Source: Paracyclopina nana (lineage: Eukaryota > Arthropoda > Copepoda > Cyclopoida > Cyclopettidae). Taken from it: 64,000 nucleotides of DNA. The translations under genes and the position numbers were made by a program. Under the pieces are notes generated by a model. It was given only the letters and a program-made list of their open reading frames with translations, was not told the DNA's origin and searched no databases. The stretch lies in the NCBI GenBank assembly GCA_019096065.1, contig JAGUCH010000001.1, positions 6,634,001-6,698,000 on the forward strand. The letters run 5' to 3'. Positions 35,608 to 47,612 of this stretch are shown here, piece after piece; position 1 is the first letter of the stretch; each line of letters opens with the position of its first letter.

Positions 35608-37922
35608 TCACCAAGAACCCATAGGAACTATTATAAGATAAAAAAGTGTTTGAAACTGGATTTCATAATTTAGCTGAAATGGAGAAATAAGGGTCTCCGT
35701 GGCCCACTGTGCGCCGGCAGCCAGACATCGCGCCGCAAGTTCTGCATGCTCCACGTCATAAACTCGTTCTCCAATCTGTCCAAAACGAAAGCTTTCGTTG
35801 TCTTTGTCAACGACGCCAGCCAAATAGTCCATTACTTCGGGCCGAATTTTCACTCGCGATAAGCACGTGGAGGTGGCCCACAAGTTCGGCTGCAGGAAGC
35901 GCACCAAGCAGCTCCATAGGCTGAAAAAGATTCGAGTGAGAGATGCGTAGAATGTCCGCTATTTAATTGACAAGCCTTCGCAATCGCGGCCAACGATCTC
36001 GTATCTCGTCGGAAAAAGATCCGCGACAGTGGCCACTGCCATGGCAAAATCAAATCCTTGCCTCGCGAGAAAATTGGCGAAAGCTCCGTAGTCTGATGAG
36101 CCGAAGCTGGATGCGGTAGACAGGGTCGTGATGACCCTTCTAACGGCCAATTTATTGCAAGTGTCTTGCATCAAAGGCCCTCCCGTGTTGATTGCCACAT
36201 CGAATAGCGGCCATGATGGGCTTTGGTGGAGGTCGCTCGTTTCCAAAACATGATCAGCGCCGTGGCTGAGCCAGGTCTCGTGGGTGTAATTGGGCGAAAG
36301 ACAGGTCACCTCGCATCCCCAGCTGAAAATGCAAACCGATTAATTGGTTTTTATTTTAAACCTCGGCCAATGTTCTAGAGGAAGCAAAAAGGGAGCATTT
36401 GAAATGGAAAGCTATAATTTACACTTTGGCTGTGTGTTTCTTTAGAGTTGGACATACTATTTTGCGAGCTGCAAAATCATCAGTTCCGTTGGCCTTAAAC
36501 CGCCACAAATAAGAAGTCTGAGGCCTTTATTCCCGCCTTTGAGGGCTGCAGTTTTCCAAGAGTAACCAGGCTGTCCCAAGCTGTCATTAGAGTGTACGGA
36601 ATAGTAGCTGCTACCTCAAAGTCAAATGATCTGGGCAGAGGTTTGACGTACTCCTCTGGAAGCACGATGTAATTGCTCAAGCTCCCTGAAGCAAAAGAAT
36701 AGATGCTCCAATGATCAGATAGAGTGGTTCCGTAAGTGGCATCAATTTGTGTGAACACCCTGGTCTTTAAAAATTCATTTCCCTCATATATAGCAGCCGG
36801 CGTTGAGAGCTGACGCTTAAAAATTAAAGCTACCAGGCTGCAAGAGCATTCAAAAAGGTCGCTCTGAGACTTTCACCGAAAAAGAAGTTACTTCTTTCAA
36901 AATCTGTACCTGAAAACAATGGGGAACCACAAACCATACTTTTTCCCTGGCCGAAGCTTGTATACATCTTTCCCAGCACTAGTCACGACTCCTGAACCAT
37001 CTCGACCCAAAATGACCAGGGTTTCATCACAGTTTGGATTGTACCTTAAAACAAACGTTTACTTTTAACGCTTTCGTAGGCATTTCAGATCCCAGAGTTG
37101 TTCTTGTGGCTATTCTTAGCGGATGACTCAGCTTTGTTTATTGTTCTAGGAAAGAGTTAAAAGGGAGGCAGACCAGCGACAGTTTATTTTTGAGCCACTC
37201 TGTCATTTTTGAAGGAAAGCTCACGAAGAGGAGTTGTGTGTTAATTACCTATTAACTAATTCAAACAGGCCTCGGTCATATCCTTTGGCCACCTTGAGGT
37301 CAACAAAATCCAAACTTCCGGCCTTCACTTCAATTAGGACCTTAAAATAGATCGAGTCAATGATTAATTAACGCGACAAATCGGCGACGTATCCAATTGT
37401 TTACAATGCGCTCCCCTGTTTCTCCTAGTAGAATAATATAGCTCTTGTATACCCGGAAAATGAGCTGAAAATTGGTTGGATTGTACAATGCTCTCTTTTT
37501 TGGGTGAAAGCCACGAAGGAATTATTATTGCACTTTTACTAATCAAGCAAAAATGCTGTGCACTTTTACCTCGTCGTCCTTCAAATGTCTTGGTGCTTCT
37601 GCATGGAACAGAGACACTCGAGAGTCTTGGTTGACGGAATAATTTCGGCAGCCAACTACATTCATATACTTGGTGGAACTAAGGAAATCTCTCGCTGCTT
37701 GAGAAACTACACCCAGGCGGAAACCAAAATAAGCTCCTGAAAATAAACAATATGGTAGGGATCACAGCAAATTATGCGTCGCTTGGGGAGTCGTGAGAGC
37801 ATAAAAACATTACCAGTGGCCAGTCCAGAGGAGAGGGCAATCCATGGTCTCCAATTAGGACCCTCTTCACCAGAAATGGCCTCAACTGAGGCCCAAAAGG
37901 CAGAGGCTAAAACTTCACTCAT
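35608..37922 (-). pseudogene. Medium-chain reductase, RTN4IP1-like, with frame breaks
   Basis: Exon-like pieces on the minus strand: 37814-37922, 37570-37736, 37249-37340, 36910-37044, 36458-36685, 35972-36322 and 35608-35920. The product resembles zinc-free MDR reductases of the reticulon-4-interacting protein 1 type, mitochondrial in other animals. Visible family features are VLIEVKAGSLDFVDLKVAKG, LGRDGSGVV, VWFVVPHCFQ then GSLSNYIVLP, TIPYTLMTAWDSLVTLG, a glycine-rich nucleotide loop LLICGGLRPTEL and YWGCEVTCLSP. However, the family frame is lost three times. One base is missing before VWFVVPHCFQ (A5 run near 36945), one at the exon 4/5 junction (GGG near 36685), and one at an A4 run near 36542 that restores KTAALKGGNKGLRLLICGG. 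The last donor (GTCAAT) is also weak. This is either a decaying copy or local sequence indels; the neighbouring TCTP and Mef2 genes have none. Confidence 0.6.
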
Positions 37923-39266
37923 GTCAATTTTCCATGTTGACACAGCTTTCCCACTGCCGTACTAAAGTTTGCTTGGCACCAAGCCAATTCGAGGGGAAAT
38001 TTAGGCAAACTTGTCTTTTTTTCGAAGAGGCGTAATGCTATTTTTATACAATAAAGATCACAACTTGAGCATGACCTTAAACTGTTAAGTGTAAAGGGTA
38101 ATTGGCAGTTGTTGTAATTCTCATTTCTCCAGAATCCCTGTCTGAGGCCGTGAGCAAAAGCCAGATTTTTAATCATCTCAAGAAACTAGCTCAAAACGGC
38201 CCTCTATGAGTAAACATCAAATATGTATTGGGTTTTCTAAAACGCATTGCTATAAAGAGGCACTTCTTCACGCAACTTTTCATGATCTCACGCAACCATC
38301 AATAAGCGCTAGGTATAGCTGTCAAATGACGACTACGTACTATGCTTCATAAACTACTTTTGAGTGGCGGTGCTTTTTGGGCCTTCTGTTGGCTTAAGTA
38401 CATAAAAACGATCTAATTTTACAAGTTGAATTTATTAACCTTCTGTTGAGGGCATGTCAGTTAAAGATCAGCGGAAGGGTTTTGTACGATGAGACCATCG
38501 CGAACGCTCGAAAAAATGAAACGGTCAAAACTTATATACTTGGCGAAGTTAAGTGACCGGTATTTTTAAATTTCCGCTACCTAACAATTTGCAATTTGCT
38601 CTGTAGCGTGCGCCAGTGTGACTGGTTAAAATGGGCTACCAGACATGGCTTTTTAAGTTCAAAGTTGGCCTCACTTGGCGGGTGTTTTTCTATTGAGCGT
38701 TTTTTGTTAACCTAATGAGAACAATAGTATGTTTACCTTAACAGCTATTAAGTTTTCAATTATTTTTGTCAGAAGCCCTCCCACACCAAGATTCTGTGTT
38801 TTTGGTGTGTTTTTGGTGATAGTTTATCTTACTTTGTAGATCATACCGGCAGAAGAATATTAGTTTGTCTGGAATGGCAATTTGTCGTATTAATTACCGA
38901 ATCTATTATTATTCTTGGTTACCCGTGGTGACGCCGATTGAGCCAATTAGGTGATGCTGGTAGCGAGATTAGTGGTAATAATGGGTTTTCTCTACCAGTA
39001 ACCGCAAATCCCAGGTAGGCTTTCAATTTCCAACTGCTTCTCAGCTTTTTCTTGCACCAGGGATTATTTTTTCCCCGAGAAAAAAAGTGTCACCCGGCCA
39101 ATTCGCTATTAAACTAAAAAAGGATGCAATATTTTTTGTCTACGGCCATCAACCAAAAAGAAATGGTGCAAAATCAATCCAAATTCTCAAATATATCCTC
39201 CGAAATTTGCTAAGATGCTAAAGATCATTGCAGAGCTGCATTGCTATTTGCTGAATGTCTAAACAT
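37923..39266. other. Intergenic sequence
   Basis: No gene recognised. It should contain the promoter of the minus-strand reductase at its left end. It ends in CTAAACAT (39259-39266), a target-site duplicate of the hAT-like element. Confidence 0.4.
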
Positions 39267-39457
39267 TAGTGATGGAAGGAGTTTCAGCTTGGCTTGAAAG
39301 CTTGAAACTAAATCACAGCTTGATCTACATACGCAAAAATCTTGGAATAGCTCGAACCAAACTGAGAAAAGCTTGAAGTCCAAAAATACAAAGCTTAAAA
39401 ACTTGACACCAAAAATCGCTTGATCAAGCTGAAAATTTCCAACTCGTTCCATCACTA
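39267..39457 (-). mobile_element. Non-autonomous hAT-like element (191 bp), copy 2, inverted
   Basis: It has the same terminal sequences as the 491-bp copy but lies in the opposite orientation, beginning TAGTGATGGAAGGAG and ending CTCGTTCCATCACTA. It is flanked by CTAAACAT (39259-39266) and CTGAACAT (39458-39465), a 7/8 match to an 8-bp target-site duplication. On the minus strand it reads like copy 1 up to TTTTCAGCTTGATCAAGC and then jumps to TTTTTGGTGTCAAG, so about 300 bp of the repeated interior are missing. Confidence 0.8.
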
Positions 39458-39584
39458 CTGAACATTGCTCGCTTTTCTTTCTGACGTCACACTAACTTGC
39501 TTAGTAGCGCGTCGAATTTATAGGTCGCGATAATCTTGGAATTTCAAGCTACCAAGGATTTGCGTTTATTGGTAGAGAAAATGA

Positions 39585-39771
39585 TTCCCTACCACCCTCA
39601 GCAAAAGTTAGGCCCCGCGAAAAATCCCTGATCGGCCGGGAAAGATTTGAGAACCGAGCTACTATTTTTCATCCGAGCGCTCGGATGAAAAATAGTAGCT
39701 CGGTTCTCAAATCTTTCCCGACCTCTCAGGGATTTTTCTTGGGGCCTAACTTTTGCTGAGGGGGTAGGGAA
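39585..39771. repeat. 187-bp near-perfect palindrome (foldback element)
   Basis: Two arms of about 93 bases meet with no spacer at the centre CCGAGC|GCTCGG (39678/39679). Comparing the arms base by base I count about five substitutions and one single-base indel, so roughly 94% identity. The outer ends read TTCCCTACC and GGTAGGGAA. No frame and no convincing target-site duplication were found. A transcript would form a long hairpin. It may be a foldback MITE or a recent inverted duplication. Confidence 0.85.
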
Positions 39772-42127
39772 CTATTAGTCTACGAAAATCAACCCACTTG
39801 CCTACGTACTTGTCCACTCTCCCCTTCTAGAGTAGGCAAGGAAGAAGACTTATCTCATGAGCAGTTTAATAGACCTAATGGTCGTAATGTCCTTTTGAAA
39901 AATGTTGCGATTGTTGAGGATAAATGTTTTTAAGGAATGCGATCATAAGCATAATTATTATGCCTTCCTTAACATGTCAGAATTTACCGGCCGTTATAGT
40001 GAATGTAAATAAGGCCCCAGTCATGCAAGTTAATAGCATGAGCTTTTATTTTGGCTGCAGGTAGCTTTTTAACTTTATCAAAGTCCATTTGGCTTCAGTT
40101 TATATAGGAGAATCTTATATTCGGTGGCATTCCACTCTGATAAAAAACCTGCCATCAAGCCTTCATGAAGTGCATAGCAGAGCGTTTAGTTTGTTTTCTT
40201 TCTTTCGCTAATGGACTTGCAACATCTTCTTCCTCGTTTTTCCTGCAAGACGCATATGCTTGCTCATATTAGATTTTTCACCTCGGCTTTCGTTTTTATT
40301 TCAGTTCGCTAATTATGCAAACATGCATTAAAAAGCTTTTTAGTAAGTCTTCCAATTCAGCCACTTTCTTCTCTCTTTCTCCTATGCTACGTGAATGTCC
40401 TTGAAAAACCTCCGAATATGCTCGTAACTACTGAACTCTACACTCCAGTGTATGTGCAACAATCTTGATTTCACCTTCGGTGCTCAAGGGCAAATGCTTC
40501 AACAACCAAGAAACCTTTAAAATCAAGGTTATTCTCGGAATTTAGCTCGGTATTATATTCTGGTTTTGAGAGCATGACATTAACAATCTAGTTCATTTCA
40601 TGGGAGAAAGGTCGATCATCCTTGAAGAATGTGGGAGTGACTGGGCTGCTCGATATTCCAAATCACGCAGGAATATTAGTTACCCCAGTGCTTGACTGGA
40701 TTTTTTGCTGTTGTTTCGAATTTTGCCACGTATAAGCGTGCTAGGCAGATTATATTTTTTTGCGCTCCATCCTTTTTTGCCAAGTCTGTCTGCTCACTAC
40801 TTAGTTAGGTAAATGTACTTGCTTTCTAGGAAGATTTGGCCCGTGTTCATATGTACAGCTAGCTAACGACGTATGCAGGAAGAGCATCATCACCTTTGGG
40901 TGCCACAGTCGGCCACGTTCGCCAAAATGGCGTCCCAAATTCAGCTGATAGAATGAGCAAATCACTCGAGCAATGAGCGTTGGACCCCCATGGGTAAAAA
41001 ATAATGTTATTACTTTTTGCCATATTCCCTTTGTAACGTCAATTTCTGGGAAACTCAATTAACTTTAAAAATCGTTGTGGCTTGATTTGATTGCGCTATG
41101 ACGCAAATACACCTGCTGTGCTCGAATTACCAAATGCTTTAAATATTACCACTTTAAAAGCATATCGAGCTCTTTGGCTCTATTTTTAACTAGGAAAGTA
41201 GGCGAAATACGATGAATCTCTTCCTCAAAGAAAGCGAAAATTGCGTATTATGAGGAAAACGATTTGAAACATAATTGTCCGTTTGCTCAACTAAGTATGA
41301 AATGATTCAATTGCTGCTACATCTTACATCAGTGAGACATATGAATGAAAATTGTGGACTTGTACGAAAAGTGTAAGATTCGCTCTCCGCCGCTTCGCTC
41401 CTTTTTCTCTGTACTTGTCGCGCCATTTGTGCGCTCATGAGCAGAATTCTTTGCTCGCTTTCTCATTTCAAACACATGGCCAAGAAATTGCTTTCAGTTC
41501 GTGCTCGCTTTTTTCATCTGGTGTTCATAAACAACTCTGAGGAGCTATTTTCAGTCACCTAGTGAGTTATTTTCAACTGGTGCTCAACTATAAATACTAG
41601 ATTGATTATAATTTAAGAAAGTCTACGCGGTGGTAATTTGCACTTTATTCGGAAATAAGTGGGGTGAGGCAATGGAGGAGGCCGTTTTCAATAAGTGCTT
41701 TCTAAATTGGCGATTTAAAAATCAATGTGAAATTTATGCAGGAGAAGAGATAAAATTTCGGCACTCATGGCTGAACTTCCTACATTAAAGAGGTTAAGAG
41801 TATTTTTAGACAGCCAAGGACGTGGAATCTTATCAAATCTATCCTTTTTTTCTTTCGTCGCCTGTTGCTGATAGTAACATTCGCGACACCACTTGTATTT
41901 TGCCATTATAATTTGTGACGTCAATGTATATGGTTAAAAAAGGCTGAGCAGGTGCAGACACATCACACTAATAATACCTACGTTTTGCGCGCAAGTGAAA
42001 GCTTTGAAGCTGTGCCCTCGGTTTTGACAAGTAAACTACGACCTTTGAAACGGCCAATTTTGCAGGTAATGACAAATGTGGTTGAGCCTAGCCTACAGTG
42101 ATTGAATTGGTACTCAGAGAAGGAAAA
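39772..42127. other. Sequence upstream of Mef2
   Basis: No coding family recognised. Presumed Mef2 5' UTR exons, introns or enhancers. An acceptor-like CCTACAG lies at about 42094-42100, just before the coding start. An 85-codon minus frame at 40801-41058 has no recognisable features. Confidence 0.4.
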
Positions 42128-44977
42128 ATGGGTCGGAAAAAGATCCAAATTTCCCGAATCACCGACGAGAGGAACCGGCAGGTAAATCCTTGACATAAGA
42201 AGTTGTTGATGGCCGTAGCTTGATAATGGCTCTTGCGTTTCAGGTTACCTTCAACAAGCGAAAGTTCGGCGTAATGAAAAAGGCATACGAGCTTAGTGTT
42301 TTGTGTGACTGCGAGATCGCCCTGATCATTTTTAGTTCGTCCAATAAACTGTATCAATATGCCTCGACAGACATGGACAAGATCCTCCTCAAATACACAG
42401 AATACAACGAGCCTCACGAATCCCTCACGAACAAAAATATCATTGATGTAAGTAAAGTGAGTTCCCCTTTTTTTACTCTAATCTATGTCAATAGCCTAGC
42501 TTGGCTCTGGCCAGGTCGACAGCCAGGTTGGAATCAAGCTAGTGTTTGCACTAATGCATGAAAGTCCAAGAAGCGTTCACATAAGAATCGAGAGTACACT
42601 TGATAGTATGGAATGGTAGATCGTAGGGTGGAGCAACTTACCAAAGAGTAAAAGTTTTCATGCTTCCACCATAAAGGTCATTCGTCTTCATCGGCTACAT
42701 GACAACATAAAAACTGAAGCAACCTTGGCTATCTAGAACAATTCATAATGAAATTTAACTTTGATTTTCCTGCATTTTTTGCAAAACGTACCATATTATC
42801 AGATAGCATCAAAGCGTACGTGGATGAGGATTAAAAAAACATGTTTCGCTTGTGCACAGGCTTTGAACAAAAAGGAGCATAAAGGCGGATCGGCGGGAAG
42901 TCCGGATGGGATGGACTCTGACAATGAGCTGGAGACAAACCTCACCCCGCGAACCGAAGCCAAGTACAACAAAATCGACGAGGAGTTTCAGATCATGATG
43001 CAGCATCGCAATCATGTCAACGGAACCCGTAGCTTGCATGGTGGCGCAGGATTCTCGTCCATGCCGGTCAGTGTACCGGTCACGGGCGGCGAGTCGGTCA
43101 GCAGCCAGTTTGGCAGTGATAACTCTAGTCAACATGACCCTGGACAGGCGGGGGGCATGCCCATCAGTCCAGGTCATTTGTCAGCCCCGGGCTCGAGCCC
43201 GCGCCCTCACTCAGGAAATGGGTAAGTAAATCATTTCCTTTTTCTCGCAACTACAAAAAATCCTATACTTTCTAAAATTAAACGCTGAAATTGCATTTCG
43301 TCGAAAAATCGTTTTCCACCGCCTTTCCTTAGCGACGCATTCATTGACATCTCATGAACCGTATAACTTCTCATTAGAATGCTTGATGTGCCCCATCAAA
43401 ATGGATATCACTCTGCCCAGTCTCCTTTGCCGCCACCCTCTCACACCCCGACGCCGTCTCCCGGATTGCCTCCAAATGCCGGATCGCCATCTCTGCTGAA
43501 GAAAGACTTTAGAGCAACCGATCTGAAGGTTGTGATTCCGCCAGCCTCAACACAGTCCGGCTCCTCTTCCGGAGGACTATTGGGCCTCTCAAGAAGCCAT
43601 GATGAGGTATTTTTCTACTCGCAAATCTCTATTAAAGAAGGAAACTTTTGCTAAAGCTTCTCGTATTTGTCTGTTAGGCTACCAAAATGTGTAACATGCA
43701 TATTTAGGCTTGTTAGCCTCAGAGCTCCTAATTCATCACTTTTTTCCCTTTATCCTAATTCTAGGAGGGAAGGCTTAGCTTCCCGAGTGGCTTGCATGCC
43801 TTTGGCACTGGAGCTGGTGGCAGCCAAAGCTTCACGGATCTCAGTTTGAGCCATCTGACTTCGTGGAACCAGAATCAGGAGCCTCAGGTGGCCAATAACG
43901 CGTCAGCTCCCTCCATCACCCTCTCAGCGTCGGGAATGTCACATTCGTAAGTAATTTGTGCTAGTATGATGCAAGAAAATGAGGCCTTCCGTCATAACTC
44001 CCACTAATGGAGTGCATTATTTTTTCCCAACAACTTCATCAATTATGACGAAAATCACGATTTATGTGCTCACTTTGGCCAGACGATACAGCCCTGGAGG
44101 ATGACTAGACGTTAGGCGGCACCAGAAGGCTAGAATTTCGTGCACCACAATTATCTGGATACATTGACACATTTTAAGCACTTTGCAAACTGGGGTACAA
44201 TGCAGCATGCACTACTTGCAAGTAAAAACCAATATTCTCAGGTGGATTTTCCCAATCCCTATGCAGCTATTGAACGTTCACGCTACTCGGTGAGCCTCTA
44301 ACTTCGAGGTTAGAGAATCACAAATCCCCATTCGAGTGGGATTTTAACTAGGTCGATAATTGCCCTCGCTTTGACGTCATCTCGTCGATATATGGTAGCC
44401 GTATCTCTTGGAATCAGCAATGCTGGCAAATTGAGCATCCAATGTCTTTGCTTGCAGGATTCCACAGCTCAGCATCTCCGGCACCTCAACCCCTCCACCG
44501 TCCACATCACCTCATTTGTCAGCCAATGGAGTTAGAGTGAAAGCTGAACCGATGTCACCTAGAGACCTGCACCATTCGGGAATGTCCAATGTTCAACAGC
44601 AGCACCATCTTCAGCTGCACTCCGCTCAGTTGCAAAGGCCTCACAGTGCCAACTCTGCAATGAGCCCCCACATTGGCTCAGGTAATTAATATTAGCCAAG
44701 CTTTTAAAGATACCTATCACTGCATAATTGATGATGTACGTCAATCATTTTTCTAGGTCAAACTACCCCCTCTCCCCACGGGAATAATCACCAAAGATTA
44801 GCGATTTCCCCCAACCCACCTTCCATGCAGCATCACCAGCAGCAGCAGCAGCAACAACTGCAACAGCAGCACCACCACCAGCTTCACCAGATGGGAGACT
44901 ACGATAGCTCGGTCCCACTGCAGAAACGCTTCCGAGTTTCCGGCAATTCCGACGGAGCCTCCAGTTGGGCATCCTAG
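42128..44977 (+). CDS. Mef2: Myocyte enhancer factor 2 (MADS-box transcription factor)
   Basis: Seven coding exons (42128-42181, 42244-42447, 42860-43221, 43378-43606, 43765-43946, 44458-44681, 44757-44977) give 491 aa with all splice phases consistent. Residues 1-57 are the MADS box ([18 protein letters not shown] then [18 protein letters not shown]), and 58-86 the MEF2 domain ([20 protein letters not shown]). The rest is Ser/Pro-rich activation sequence. It contains VKAEPMSP, a phosphorylation-dependent sumoylation motif (psi-K-x-E-x-x-S-P) known from MEF2 proteins. A His/Gln-rich tract follows, with a basic KRFRV element near the C-terminus matching the nuclear localisation region of the family. 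It binds A/T-rich MEF2 sites as a dimer and drives muscle and other differentiation genes (family knowledge). The first intron splits the MADS box after codon 18. Confidence 0.98.
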
Positions 44978-45770
44978 CAACGAAAAGAGGGGGGCTCTGG
45001 GGCTGGCGGCCTCTGGCTGCAGCCTCCGTCCATTGCGGTCGCCCCCTCTTCGCCAGGCCCAGCAGACCAAATTAGAATGATCTTTGGTGCTGGGGACGAG
45101 AGCGAAAACTCTGACGACGACCTCGGAGGAGGCCACAATAACGGTGGTGGCCATCACGACGGTGCCTGTGCTACCTACAGAGGCATCAACTTGTAAATAA
45201 GCTAGGCGTATGAGAGCGGTGCGACTTAGTGTGATGATGAAGTACCCGATAGAGTGCCAGACAGCAGACCTGCTCTACAGAGGCATTTATAGACTCAATC
45301 ATTATTATGCTACGGTTCGTGCTGCACACCCTAGTGCACCAAATCAGCGCTACTCATAAAAATATGCTAGCTGCTGCTGCTGTTTGTGTAAAATTGCATG
45401 TGAAGAAGACGCGCACACAAAACTGATGTGAGAAGACTCTGTGTTGATTGAATATTATTGCTATTATTCTTGATCTAATTATTAGATGTGTTATTATACT
45501 TCCTAAATAATCACTGTTGATGGCGAATGTGCAATCCCATAAATAATAATGGACTTCTCCTGATCCCTAAATTATACCCACTTTGCTCCCCTCTCTCTAC
45601 TTTCTATGTCGGCAGATTACTTATAAATCTTACAAAAATTCGTCATTTTGCTAATCAGTTATTGTTCTGTACGGCAACACCTTGATACTTTCGCGTCCAC
45701 TTCGCAAAACTGTGCTGATTCAAAGAAAAAATAGTGCTGGTGCAATAAATGCACCACTTTAATTTGCGGC
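44978..45770 (+). other. Probable Mef2 3' UTR
   Basis: Untranslated sequence after the Mef2 stop, rich in AT and partly derived from GC-rich coding-like sequence just after the stop. AATAAA at 45744-45749 is a plausible poly(A) signal, giving a UTR of about 0.8 kb that converges on the trehalase gene. Confidence 0.45.
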
Positions 45771-46284
45771 ATCACTTGTATACACCTAAGCGCTGCGTCC
45801 CTACTTTAATTGAAATCGTCAAAATGTGTCTCAACTACTTAAAAAAGCTCCCCGTTCGGAAAGAAGATGATGAAAAATAACGCCCCTCACTATATTACTA
45901 CTTTACCATATATTTGTGACTCATGCAATTTAGTTTGGAAACAAAATACAGTTAATATTCTTAAAAGGTCCACAGACTTGCCTCCATGATCGTCCATCCC
46001 ATTTTATTTTGAAACTTGCTCAATGAAGAATACTAGAAAGCCATGTGATTGTGCAACAAAAAGCTGTCTTAAGCTTCACAGCTTCCCGAATGAAAGCCTG
46101 AACTGAAACCTAATTGTTGAGGCTTAACGGACGAAAGGTGAGTGCTGTTTGTGGCTAACCTCAGGCCTTCTACTTTCCGCGAGTACTAAAGTAACTCTTA
46201 GGTACATAATTTCATCTTTTGATTGCTTTTGAAGTATGTCTTTAAATAAACTACTTGTTTGACGAGGTTGCCTCGATAAGGTCA

Positions 46285-46290
46285 TTTATT
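46285..46290 (-). terminator. Poly(A) signal AATAAA of the trehalase-linked transcript
   Basis: AATAAA on the minus strand, about 100 bases beyond the stop codon at 46392-46394. No comparable AATAAA follows the alternative early trehalase stop near 47713, which favours the transcript running on to here. Confidence 0.5.
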
Positions 46291-46391
46291 CATGTTATTT
46301 TGATGGGACTAGCTTAAAATTAGTTAGGGATAGTGCTTAATGGAGTTTTTAAATATATTCGAACATGTAATTTGTACGATGATTTTTTTCT

Positions 46392-47612
46392 TTAATTTGC
46401 GTCTTCGAGACGTTCTTTGTTATTATTACCCGCCACGGCAATATCATCAAATGACACCGCTCTTTTGGGAGATGTCGTGATTATTTGGCTATTATTTCGT
46501 TCACTCTTCGCGATCGTTTCCACTTCATCAATACTTTGCCTGCATCTCCAAGGCAGGATCGGGCAAATGACTGATTTTTTCAAAGTCTCCACAAACGGTA
46601 AGGATTTCGACTTTTTCACAACAACTTTCTTGGCTGGAATCTGCACCTTCAGGTTCATTTCCACCTCGAATGATTGTCCAGTTGAGCTATCTTTGAGGGT
46701 CACCCTTTCCTTGATTGTGTAGATGATGTCCTCCTTTTTAAACTTGTTCAAGAGCTGGCGAAATTTGCCTTTAAAGGTGGTGTGCTTAAACTTGGACGGG
46801 AGTTTCAGCTGCAGGTCAACATCGTTGATTGGCAATGGATTGCCATCATCATCTTCCAACGTGACTTGAACATCATCCTTGGTTAAATGCACCTCTATAA
46901 GATCTTCATCAGAGGCAGATTCCGGAATGGATTTTTCTTTCATCGATCTGTTTTTGAACGCATAAAATGATAACATTTGAGCAGAAATTGTGAAGGTTGA
47001 ATACCTCTCGTGAATGTTATGCAAGCTGGTGCTGACTAGATGAAGGATTAAGTCGTCACTTTCAAGTCTAGTGTTGAGGCCTCTCCCTGCAATTTTCGTA
47101 ACTTCTTCCCCATTCTCCCCTTCATCTGACACTTCTTCGTCCTCGTTGACCTCCTCGACCACATCAATCAACTTTTTACCTTTGGTGTTAGTGGTTAAAG
47201 CCTGGCTTAGCTTAATGTCACCGTTAATCCCGGAAATCTTTCGAATTAGCTCTTTTTTGTTTTGCAAATCTACATTTGGGAAGCCTAAAAAGCAACGAGA
47301 ATTATTGGATGCAGATAACATTTTGTCTACTCTACTTCTATTCGCTATTTCCGACACCAATTCAATTCTTTTTATTGAAATCATATATCGTGCATTTATA
47401 CAACGAAAAGGTAGACTAGTGCATCAACTAAACAAATTATGTCCATCAATTCAGCTATTCCATTGCACCAGTTGTCCAAAAATCAGGTCAAGCTGAAAGA
47501 GAGATTTTGTTGGGTTGAGGATGATTGGTGTGTTCAAAGGTACCTGGAGATTCTGTGCTTGAGGATCGTTTGAATTTGGGGAATATCAAGGTGAGGAAGC
47601 GTTTTTGGAATC
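46392..47612 (-). other. Unfamiliar C-terminal region spliced to trehalase
   Basis: Exons 47544-47612, 47005-47284 and 46392-46947 continue the trehalase frame with intron phases 1, 1 and 2. The first exon reads RFQKRFLTLIFPKFKRSSST and has no Met, so it cannot start a protein alone. The region has an acidic stretch (VVEEVNEDEEVSDEGENGEE), a basic segment (KKVVVKKSKSLPFVETLKK) and strand-like repeats, but no domain I can name. Alternative: an independent two-exon gene from the ATG at 47384 (MISIKRIELVSEIANRS..., 311 aa), with a TATAAA-like run too close to the ATG to be convincing. Confidence 0.6.

Noticed and set aside
42809-43177. 122-codon minus-strand frame
   Set aside because: Antisense shadow of Mef2 exon 3.
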